Assembly (NCBI GenBank): GCA_023014485.1
Contig: JAJOZX010005514.1
Coordinates: 67,001 to 131,000, forward strand
DNA from: Bathynomus jamesi
Lineage: Eukaryota > Arthropoda > Malacostraca > Isopoda > Cirolanidae
Reading direction: 5' to 3'
DNA length: 64,000 bases
In this document: positions 36,205-46,020 of the stretch, piece by piece
Layout: the number at the start of each line of letters is the position of its first letter
Position numbering within the stretch: position 1 is the stretch's first letter
Notes under the pieces: generated by a model
The model's input: the letters and a program-made list of their open reading frames with translations, nothing else
Database searches by the model: none
What the model was told of the DNA's origin: nothing
Program-made: the position numbers and the translations under genes

Positions 36205-36966
36205 CAGGGTGGGCCGTAAGTTTCCATACATAGGAAAAATTAAACGTTTGTTTTTATGTTTCAGATACCCTAAGAATATGCGTTTGACGTAAGATCTTGT
36301 TTACTGATGAAGCAAATTTTTACGTCAATGGAGAGGTTAATCGGCAAAACATACGTTATTGGAGTAATGCTAACCCTAACTGGCTGAGTCCGACGAAGAT
36401 GCAAGGTGCCGGTAAAGTGATGGTGTGGGCCGGATATGGGGTGACAGAATTATTGGACCAATTTTTTTGTCAGTGGAAATCTTAATGCCGAAAGGTATCT
36501 TAACATGTTGCAAGAAGAGATTTTCCCATCCCTGCTAAACGAGGAAGGTAACTTCCCAGTTTACTTCCAGCAAGATGGAGCTCCACCTCATTATGGTCTT
36601 CACGTGCGTCGGTATTTGGATCAGCAGTAGTTTCCGGATGCTTGGATTGGTCGGCGTGGTCCTGTGGAGTGGCCTCCCAGATCCCCAGATCTCACCCCCC
36701 TTGATTTCTATCTTTGGGGGCACTTGAAGGCCATGGTGTATCAGGAAAAGATACGAGACATAAATCATCTAAAGGAACGTATCACCAACGCCATTACAAG
36801 CATAACGTCAACTGTGCTAATGCGTGTTCATCAACAGTGGGGAACACGTATTGAAATGTGTTTTCAAAACAATGGCAACTATGTAGAGCATATTATATAA
36901 ATAAAAATGGTTGTCCATAAAAAAATGTTTATTTTTCCTATGTATGGAAACTTACGGCCCACCCTG
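36205..36966 (+). mobile_element. Tc1/mariner-type element in a (TA)n tract
   Basis: Inverted ends CAGGGTGGGCCGTAAGTTTC, about 35 bases well matched, flanked by TA. It carries the catalytic half of a transposase; the DNA-binding half is deleted. It is the structural counterpart of the 4.8-kb element, which kept only the N-terminal half. Confidence 0.9.
36285..36900 (+). pseudogene. Mariner transposase catalytic half
   Basis: [19 protein letters not shown] carries the first catalytic Asp. After a shift near 36,450 come FQQDGAPPHYGLHVRRYLD (second Asp) and, past an in-frame stop, EWPPRSPDLTPLDFYLWGHL (third acidic position), then a helical C-terminus ending YVEHII. The D-D-D/E set is complete but the frame is broken at least twice and the helix-turn-helix is absent. 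Confidence 0.87.
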
Positions 36967-37221
36967 TATATATATATATGTGTGTGTGTGTGTTTGTAAA
37001 GCGCCATTTCTTGTTGTTGTTGTTGTTTTTTTACTTTCGTTACATCTGCTACCCATATTAATTTCCAACAACATAAATCAGTTGTTCACCAAATTAAAAA
37101 CTAAACAAATCGATGTGCAAAATAAAGAAATGCTGTGATTATTCAACGCGAAAGATTGTTCGTTCGTTCATCTGTTTTTGTTTGCATTAGGATAGAGGCG
37201 AAACGATTTTCCCATCTTTGG

Positions 37222-37335
37222 CCAGAGTCCGTATTTCATTGGATAACACAATTTCCTTATGTCAGTGAAATGAAAACACTGAGGTCGAGGGTTCGAATCC
37301 CGATGATGCTGGTAATAATAATAATAATAATATAA
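37222..37335 (+). mobile_element. tRNA-like SINE fragment with (TAA)n tail
   Basis: GAGGGTTCGAATCCCGATG is a perfect B-box. The ends CCAG and CTGG could pair as an acceptor stem, and a TAATAATAA tail follows at once, as in many SINEs. The A-box is weak. Confidence 0.55.
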
Positions 37336-37339
37336 TACA

Positions 37340-38600
37340 GAACTTAGAATAACGAGTTAAATTAGATGGCCTTTGCGCTGTGTCAGTTTCTGACCTTCCT
37401 CACTCATTATTATCATTAGCAACTTTGAACTAGTTATAACTGGTTTCCCAAAGCTATGTCCAATGAAGGGGCTCGTTATACCTTGCGAAGTTTGTCGAAT
37501 GATAACAGATGACGAGCATGACTTTAAATATCTTAATAAAATATAAAACTAAAATCATACTCAGTATTTTTACTGCATTTCACATATTTATTTTCATATA
37601 AATGCGATCTGCAAACGTTTTACTTGCAATACATTTTTTTTTCGGTTTTCTCACCCGAGTACTTTTGTTTTAAAGTAGTTTGCCTTTAGAAAAATATTCA
37701 ATTATCCTCCTCGACCCACTTATTCTTATATTTGCTCCATTTTCTGTCCATTTTCTTCCTCATTATTAGTTTTTAGGTTTTGGGGGGGGGGGGGGGTCGT
37801 TTTTTCGTTTGGTCACGTCGATGGGACGAATTGTGAATAAACATCCGATTCACTATCGGTCATTCTGCCAACTTCGATTAGATCTTAGCTCGATTGTAAC
37901 ATGTACTTTATATATTTTTATTTTGTCACGAATATAACGCGTCTACGTTGTCCTTCCTTTCACCTTTTTTCATCTTCTTTTTTTGTATTTTGAAATGATT
38001 TTCAGGTAAATTTTGTCGGACGTAAATATTTATTGAACGGAGACTTCGTGCTTTAATTTATCTATACCGTCTTTTAGAATTCTTTACAGTCAGTGTACGT
38101 GTTTTCTGAGTTAGAAATACGCGCGCATAAACGTGTAGCTCTTTACCCAACCAGTTCGATCAAACAAAACGTGTCCCACCTGAACGATTTAAGCGGTCGT
38201 TTAAGCGGAAAACACGATCTTCTACGCGGTAAAATTTAATGATTTACTAATAAAAATTTACAAAGGTGTGCCAGTGTCGGAATTCTGAAAGATATATAGG
38301 GTCAGTTAAAAGGATTTCCCGACTGCCAGAATTAAATAATGAAATATACGTCTATCTACTGTACGTAAAGGTAAATTCACGCTCATTCGACATACATACG
38401 TACATTACGTACTGATTAACAGCTGTGGCTAAGAAACCTATCATCATCATCATCATAATAATAATAAGTTTATATAATATACGGGGTAGCCAAAAAATAC
38501 AAACTGAATCAATATTGTGTTCGTGATTTGGTCTCGTATTATTTATTGGGGGCGGGTATGAAGGCATATCTGTATTTGAGATAAAATCGATACCTAGCTT
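37340..38600. other. Intergenic stretch without recognisable genes
   Basis: AT-rich sequence with a G homopolymer near 37,783-37,796 and ATC/ATAA triplet runs near 38,440-38,465. I found no supported exon or element apart from a possible lone transposon end (CGGGGTAGCCAAAAAATAC) near 38,480. Confidence 0.6.
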
Positions 38601-38613
38601 TTCTGTATATAGT

Positions 38614-39149
38614 CAGAGCTGGGCAATAAATACATTGAATGTATTTAAATACTAAATACTAAATACATGGGAGAAATGTATTTAAATACTAAATACTAAA
38701 TACATTTTACGAATGTATTTAGATACTAAATACAAAATACATCAATTGTATTTAAATACATTTGTAAATACATTTTAAATACATACAAATTTTAACATAT
38801 GCATTCACTAATTCACTAAGAGATGACACGCACACGATAAAGAAATCAACCGCTTTCGACTAAGAGTGGCACACAACTGATTGAACTGACACGTTGAAAC
38901 ATGAACCATGCTGTACTACACTGTCGACGCGTCGTACTGTGCTAGTACAGAACGTGTATTAAACCAGTAAAGTATTTCATTTTTATATTTTGAGTATTTA
39001 AATACATTGTATTTAAATACTCATTAAAGTATTTAAATACTATATTTAAATACATGAAAAACAATGTATTTATAAATACAGTTCTAAATACACAAATGTA
39101 TTTAAATACGTATTTAAATACAAATGTATTTAAATACTGCCCAGCTCTG
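38614..39149. mobile_element. hAT-type MITE rich in ATTTAAATAC
   Basis: Inverted ends CAGAGCTGGGCA and TGCCCAGCTCTG, with the exact eight-base duplication TATATAGT on both sides. The interior is dominated by TGTATTTAAATAC repeats that can fold extensively; a central unique part (38,800-38,960) has no frame. Confidence 0.93.
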
Positions 39150-39500
39150 TATATAGTGATTCATTAAAACGGACGTCAGCAGTTTTACGTCGTCGATAAT
39201 ACGAAATATAAATACAACTGAAAATGATAACGTATTTTCCAAGTGTTTCATATCAAATAATTCAAAATTTTAAGAAATTAAAATTTATGGGGATATTTAA
39301 ATGTGGTTAGTAAACTCCGTAGACTATTTCTGGACTTGGGTAACCTGGATTTATATTATTAGTTTATAATTGTAATAATTTATAATTGTAATTAATTAAT
39401 TTATAATTGTAAATTATGCTCAACTGGATTATAGATCGCATTTTAGGGGTACATTAAAAGGATTCTAATAGATAAATACCTGGTAATAATAATGTTTGGA

Positions 39501-39660
39501 GTTTTGTAACTTCTTTCGTAACGGCAAAGGTCATGTAACGGAGGGGACCTACAGCTTTACGCGCGATCCGAACCATGGGTCACTATCCGAACGCGCAGGA
39601 CTGTCCCCCATCCAACTATTAAACAGACCCAACGTCGCTTAACCTCGCTGATCTAATGGG
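39501..39660 (-). mobile_element. 5S-rRNA-like SINE, copy 3 (best preserved)
   Basis: The minus strand reads GATCAGCGAGGTTAAGCGAC, GTTGGGTCTG, then AATAGTTGGATGGGGGACAG, closely following the A-box/C-box half of 5S rRNA. The shared body follows with CCATGGTTCGGATCG and TGACCTTTGCCGTTACG. Confidence 0.75.
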
Positions 39661-41200
39661 GAAGTAGTGTTGCGACGTGGTCACGACGTAACCCTAAAAA
39701 AACATTCGAAAATAAAGTACGCGATAGCGTACGTACATGGTGAAATCGAGAAACTCTTAATACACCTCAAATCCAAACCCTTTATACAGCAAATTTTACT
39801 TTAATACTTTATACCCTAAAGAATAGCGAAATATTTTTATACTACTTGCCAAAAACTATACTTCAAGATTAGATGTAGTTCGACCTGGCGTACCACAGAC
39901 TTTCGTCAGTATGTGCTAATGCATTTTTTCTTTAACTCATTCCGGCACACACGCAAAACTTTTTATTAGGTTATTTTTTCAATTTTATTATATTTTTATT
40001 TTATTAATTTTTTTTTAGGTTTTCTTTCATGCGATAATCCTGTTACAATTTGAAGGACGGAAAAGGAGTATATGTGATGGGTTTAGGATGAAGTTTGGAC
40101 TGAAAACGTGGTATTATTCTTAACTCACTGTGCCTGAAAGAGTTAATAATGAGTATAGATCCTGGGCTGATACTACAAATGCAATATATTCCACATTTGT
40201 CTCGTCACTAAAACGATTTCTTTAATTTAATTTACATGAAACTCTTGCGCGTATAAGATGAACCGCGTTTTGTAAGAAAATCGCCTCTCTGTTAACTGCT
40301 TTAGAGAAGAAAATCTATATATCAAGTAAGGGGTTGGAAAAAATTATTAAAAAAAAAATATATCATTTTCTACACCGAAATATTCTTTTTCTTCACATCG
40401 ATGGGGTTTAGATCCGTTCTAATTATGAAGTCACTGACTTCCATTTCTCAGACTCAGTCTACCCGTTGCATTTCCTCGTCATTATGACCTTAGAATAGAT
40501 TAATAATCCTTGACACGAGTTTAATTCATGCGCCATTGGCAATATCGTCAGTGCAAATTATGGCTCACGCGCTGTGGGTTTATCATCAGTTCCTTAGAAG
40601 AAAAATATAAATTTTTACCTAATTAGAAAGAGCAAAATTTAAAGTAAAATTAAAGGCGTCATTTCTCGACGTTCAAACGAATTAAATGCCTTAAACTTTT
40701 TTAAAAAAATTTCACATTTTCTTTAAACGACTGTATTTTTCAAATAAATTTTATGTTCAAATAAAATAAATCTTGTTAAATATGAAAACACTACAATTAC
40801 TTCAGTTTATATTTGTTTAAATTTTTCTGGTTTTAGCCAAAACTTTAACTTTCAGACGTATTGAACATAATCCAGCGAAGGTTGTTCCACTGCACAGTTT
40901 TCTTTAAATTTTCCGAGTCCGTATTGCGACTCTTGAGGGAAACCTATATTGTCGTTGATCGAGGAAAATTTAAGAATAAGTGGATTGGTTTAATGTGTAA
41001 CAACTGTTAACGCTCATAAGTAAATAACTGCATTCATATACTCGTATATCTCTTTACTCGATCATTCAATTTCTTTTGTTGGTTGGCACGGCCGGATTCA
41101 TGGAAGATGAAGCCCCGTGCAAAATAGCGGAGTGGGACCTCGCCTAACATAGGAATGTAGAAGTGTGTCGTATTGGGAACCCCAGTACACGCGGTCCATG
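39661..41200. other. Intergenic stretch without recognisable genes
   Basis: AT-rich sequence. Both strands lack exons with convincing splice sites, and no inverted ends or simple-sequence arrays of note were seen. Confidence 0.6.
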
Positions 41201-41814
41201 GCGGTATCCAAAGCTGGGCACAAACCTTAATCCGTTAATCGTTAATTAACGAAGTTAACTTTTTCGTTAACGATTTAACTTTTAAGTTAACTTTGAAAAT
41301 CATTATCGGACTAATTAACTTCCGTTACATTTAACTTCCGTTAACTCAAGTCCGTTAACCCAAAAAATTCATAAATAAACGTTTAAAAGTTTATATTATT
41401 TTCAGTGCTGAGCAGGTGCGCAATTAATCCGCCACTGTTAATAGTGATGAACGAATTTCCATTTCCGCAGTGCAAAATCAGGCGATATATTTGTTTCCGT
41501 CGCCACAATTTGTGTCTTACCAAATATGGTAGTTATTTATGGCATTGGTTTGAGCAAAACATGGTCGACTGTAAAATCAGGCGGAAAGATTTGCCATTTG
41601 AGTTGAATGTTTCAACTTCTTTCAAGAAATATCACGAGCATTTTAAGGCACTTTCAATAATATATATGTAACAATTACAACAAATAACTACATTCGTTTC
41701 ATTTGCAGTTTGTCTCTTGCGCAACATGTTTGTGCTAGTGAATATTTAATAATAACAGATGCTGCCTTCTTGGGTGAGCAAGTGTTGGTGGACTTGTTCA
41801 TCAAGTTCACACAG

Positions 41815-41970
41815 CCATCCCCTCCAGTGCTGCAGTGGAGCGTTTGTTCTCTATGGGCAAGGACATCCTGAGGGCCAAGAGATCATCCCTGTCTGATGAA
41901 AACTTTGATATGCTAATTTTCATGAAGGGCAACATGCATCTCATGGACAAAATGGAGACGAGAAGAGGGA
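41815..41970 (+). pseudogene. hAT transposase C-terminal dimerisation fragment
   Basis: The frame reads AAVERLFSMGKDILRAKRSS, then LSDENFDMLIFMKGNMHLM. This is the classic hATC motif (SAAxERLFS...KR..L...N...L.FLK.N) used for transposase dimerisation. Upstream (41.40-41.67 kb) an open stretch with CKIRR and FKKYHEHF may be another remnant. The catalytic domain is deleted. Confidence 0.9.
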
Positions 41971-42075
41971 AAATTAATTATATATATATTGTGTTTTTTC
42001 ATTTTTTTATAATAAAAGTTAACGTTAACGGTTTATCGGTAACTTCCGTTACATGTTTAACGAATTAACGGATTG

Positions 42076-42180
42076 ACGGTTAACGAAGTTAACTTTTTGG
42101 TTAACGGATTAGCGGTTAACGAAGTTAACTTTTTGGTTAACGGATTAGCGGTTAACGAAGTTAACTTTTTGGTTAACGGT
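42076..42180. repeat. 36-base tandem repeat inside the hAT element
   Basis: About three copies of GCGGTTAACGAAGTTAAC, TTTTTGGTTAACGGATTA in the right subterminal region. Confidence 0.88.
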
Positions 42181-42921
42181 GCCCACCACTGGCGGTATCC
42201 GTGTTCGTTCAGACAGCCTTGCCCGATTTGCTCGAAATTTGCTTCTCTTTTAAATTTTTATTGCCTCAGGATACGAGGTCCCCAGTACACGGAGACCCGG
42301 TTCGTTGGCCATAACTACCGTGCGACATTGGGGGAGATATCGATTTACGTCGCTTTGGCAACTAATACTTTTTGAACCAATCATTCCATCATCCAAAGTT
42401 AGAATGAATTAGAGTGAAAAGTTTGACTTTACTTTGGAAAGTGGACCAAAAAACGAAATTCTCTAAAAATCTAAGTGACACGATTTCATCGTTTTAGGAA
42501 CTTCTACAAATTTAAAGGTTCTTCATAAATAAGCGAAACTAAACCGTAATTTACGTCAGAAAAATGAACTTTTTCCACTTTCATAAAAAAAAATATGGGC
42601 GAAAATTTATATACAAAAATTTTTAGGTTATAAAACTGCAAATGAAATAGTTACTTTTTAGTTACATGAATATATTTATTGGACGCGACACTCGCATAAA
42701 CATTATAGCAAGGTACCATAAATACCAGAAATTAGCATTTTATTTCAAGTAATACAGAATGCAAAGCAAAATATGAATATTAGGTATCTTCGTTTACGCA
42801 ATTCTACAGTTATTCAATTCTTAATAATTTACCGAGAGCGACAATATCGTAAAACTCTTAATTTCTAAATCTAAAAAGAGTTATTTCGTTCGCGACACGA
42901 AATGTGTAGGGAAGCATTGTA

Positions 42922-43016
42922 CAGGGTGGTCACAAAGTCCCTTTGCATGAAAAAAAAAAAGGGCAACATACAGATATGCTGTAATGTCACTGCAAAGGGA
43001 CTTTGTGGCCACTCTG
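42922..43016. mobile_element. 95-base mariner-type MITE
   Basis: Inverted ends CAGGGTGGTCACAAAGTCCC and the complement GGGACTTTGTGGCCACTCTG with TA on both sides. The interior is only about 40 bases. Confidence 0.9.
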
Positions 43017-43189
43017 TATACAATAAAACTGCAAAGCAAAACGGCTGTAATCATCATCAGTATTATGGTAAAATTTTTGGAGCAAATGTAGTTTATGTTC
43101 CCCTCGCGCAAAAGGGGACACACACTACACTAGGTCAAAGTTGGGGACGTAAACTACACTAGGATCTTTAGGAGACATTTTTTAAACGA

Positions 43190-43680
43190 ATCCATCAAAT
43201 AAAACGTTAAAACTAACGAAAATATTACGGCGTACCTAAAACAAAAGCACCCCCTGTGTAATTTCTTTATTTATGGTCAGATTTTTATGAAATTTTCAAT
43301 ATAGTGGTTTTCAAGGCGGACATCGGAATAACGCGCACCATTTTTTTTAAAAAAATTGAAATTTTTAAAAACAATATTTTCTAAAAAAAAAAAAACTGGG
43401 GATACAGTTGACCTAACTGGGCCTTCAATGTTATTCCGATGTCCGCCATTGAAGGCCCGGTTAGTATTTGAAAATCTCTATATTGAAAATTTCATAAAAA
43501 TCTGACCATAAATAAAGAAATTACACAGGGGGTGGCTTTTGCTTTAGGTGCGCCAATATTACAACTTAACCTAACCAATAAATAAATAAATAAATATATA
43601 TATATATATATATATATAACTGATGATTGGTTAGGTTAAGTCGTAATAGTTTCGTTAGTTTTAACGTTTTATTTGATTAG
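43190..43680. mobile_element. Foldback element interrupted by (TA)n
   Basis: The left arm has AAATAAAACGTTAAAACTAACG and TGTGTAATTTCTTTATTTATGG. The right arm has both in reverse complement order, ending CGTTAGTTTTAACG. Pieces match 43195-43330 to 43435-43680. TA repeats near 43,596-43,616 interrupt the right arm. Confidence 0.78.
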
Positions 43681-43697
43681 GTATAGGCGAACAAAGT

Positions 43698-43840
43698 TGG
43701 GGAACGCAAACTACACCAGGATGATGTAGGGGAACGTAAACTACACGAGGATGATGTAGGGGAACGTAAGCTACACGAGGATGATGTAGGGGAACGTAAA
43801 CTACACGAGGATGATGTAGGGGAACGTAAACTATACTTGC
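43698..43840. repeat. 30-base tandem repeat, five copies
   Basis: GGAACGTAAACTACACGAGG-ATGATGTAGG repeats with few changes. Being a multiple of three, it keeps open a minus-strand frame of VVYVPLHHPR units; I regard that as a consequence of the repeat. Related GTAAACTACACTAGG bits lie at 43.08-43.16 kb. Confidence 0.9.
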
Positions 43841-43949
43841 TCTGTATTTATCATTAACAGATATACTGTATAATATGGAGAAAGAAGAGAAATCGAAAAT
43901 AATTTTGCTGTAATTACATAAGAAATAAAAATTAAATACAACTTTAAAC

Positions 43950-45815
43950 ATAATTTTAATTTACTCCATGTTTTTCAGCTGAGAATTCCATTTCCCACTA
44001 TATAAATTGATAAAAAGAGCGAGTGACATTCCATTCTAATCAAGCGGCGGAGTGTCGCCGCAAATAAAATGTTTGAGGGTTAGGCTAGCGTCTGATAAGG
44101 TGTGGTTAGGTTAGGTGCAAATTAATATATTTAACCTAACCTTTCATTTGGGGTAAAATTCGATAGCTAGGATTGTCGGTTCTAGGGAATTCAAAGAGGA
44201 TAATGTCTATAAAAGTTCTTCAGTAGCCTACATAAATTAAGGTTACCAATCACGGTGTCTATTTTTAAATAGACTCGCCCTTATTCTTTAGTTTAGATGT
44301 TAAAATAATATATTCACTTTCATAACGTAAATTTCAAAATATAATTTGCAAATCTAACGTAAAAGCGAACTAGTTTAATAAATTGACGTACAAGTAAACA
44401 TCTCATCAGCTATATACCATTTCTTAAAATTATCCTATGTGGCATCAGTATTCACTCGCCTTCAGTTACCAAGTGGTTTTCGTTCATGAATACTTAACAG
44501 CTTATTTGCTTTTTATATTACATTTTTATACGTATGAAGACCTTTATATAACACTATTATAATTCAGCGTTAATGGTTTCACTGACATTTGAATAGGAAG
44601 CATTTCTTATTATACCCTCTAAGCGTTGTACAAATAGACTGATCGTCAATTTTATCCATACTTGTAGCATATCAGTCACCTCTATGAGAAAGCTATTGTT
44701 ATAAGCGAGATTATGATGCGGATTCTTTCTGGTTGCCTATGTTGGCACTAGTGGATTAAAATAAAGGCAAAAATATCCGCCTTAAAATGGATTAAATGTT
44801 GCCTGTTAACTTCATAAAGCGCTGGAAAGTACTGTTGAATGCATGCGCACCCAAAATTTATTTTAAATGTTTTCATTAATTATAATTAAAAATAAAGCGC
44901 AGAACTGTTTTAGTCTTATAATTAATAATAATTAATGGCAATAGGAATTTTAAATTAATTTTATTAACGAAGTATATTTAAATTTTACATTTAACATTAT
45001 TTAAACATAAAATTAATAATACTTCTCGTAGCTAACCATTTAATGAACAAGTGAGATTGTTCTTAACTGAACCTAGCCTATGCAAGTCTAACCTAATCTA
45101 GATTTGTTAGTGAATTATACTGCAGCCAAAATGTTCTACAGTATGAGTATATAGATGGAGCAATCAAAATTTAAAAAATCATGAAACTATTAATTTTTCA
45201 GTTTAAATACTAAACGCAGAATTTGTTTGTTTACGCATAATAACCACTTAACCACTAGTAACACTCGTTATAATTAGTCTGTTTTATTACCAAGAACCGT
45301 GGCTCCGCCCATCTTTTTCTATACTGTCATCTTGTGTTTGGTAGCGGAAAACAAAATTATCTCCGAAAAAATTTTTATCAGCTTAAATTCTTTTAATATT
45401 TACTCAAATATAGCACCAGTTAATGAATTAGGCATAGAGGCTTGTATTCCTTTAAAGATAAAATTATGAAAATTTATTTAACCAACTTGTAAATTATGGG
45501 AAGATGCCTTTGTGCAAATATATAGATAGCTCTCACTCCATGCGCAAGAGTATACCTACTATTCATTTGGCGGAACATCGCGCTAAATGATGGAAGATAT
45601 CATCAGTTCCATATCTTGTTATATGGAATCTGATAAAACTTAAGAAAGCTAAATTAGCATTTTAAACAATCTTACATTCATATTTCACAGGGAGAAAAAT
45701 TATTAAGATTTCTTACTCGTTTTAAAACAAATGTAATGCCTCGTAAAATCTGCAATGAATACTGTAATTTTAAATTATCACCGCTTACTTTGGTCACTTA
45801 TAAAGTGGTTAAAAG
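43950..45815. other. Intergenic stretch without recognisable genes
   Basis: AT-rich sequence with a few GGTTAGGTTAGG/CCTAACC pairs at 44.10-44.15 kb. I see no exon, inverted ends or array. It separates the foldback cluster from the 3' end of gene 2. Confidence 0.6.
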
Positions 45816-45821
45816 TTTATT
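45816..45821 (-). promoter_or_regulatory. Possible poly-A signal of gene 2
   Basis: AATAAA on the minus strand, about 20 bases past the stop codon. Other AATAAA copies lie further downstream, so which is used is unknown. Confidence 0.35.
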
Positions 45822-45840
45822 ACGAGTTTTTCTTTAGGTT

Positions 45841-46020
45841 TTAGGTTACTTCTTCCAGTTTCAGATCATTCAGATTTGGTTGTGCCAGAATAAGATCAGA
45901 AGTGGTCAGTTTTGGAAGATGTTCGCTGGGAATTGGAGGCAATTTTAGGTGCGAAATTTTTGCGCTGGAAGTGTCCGAATTTGTCACTTTTGTGCTCACC
46001 GAATCGCATTCTGGATTATC
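45841..46020 (-). CDS. Gene 2 exon 4 (terminal)
   Basis: Acceptor ACTTTGCTTTCCAG. It encodes [16 protein letters not shown], then [14 protein letters not shown] and [10 protein letters not shown], followed by TAA. 59 residues, hydrophilic with a Pro-containing motif. Confidence 0.8.
   Translation of the reverse strand, partial: DNPECDSVSTKVTNSDTSSAKISHLKLPPIPSEHLPKLTTSDLILAQPNLNDLKLEEVT

Larger units (their letters stand above)
41209..42191 (+). mobile_element. Non-autonomous hAT element with transposase remnant
   Basis: The ends CAAAGCTGGGCAC and GTGCCCACCACTG are imperfect inverted repeats. GCGGTATC is duplicated exactly on both sides. Subterminal regions are full of GTTAACTTT and TTAACG units, as expected for transposase-binding repeats. 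Confidence 0.92.

Noticed and set aside
43661..43951. Minus-strand frame with VVYVPLHHPR repeats as a gene
   Set aside because: Fully explained by a 30-base tandem repeat; no start context or conserved ends.
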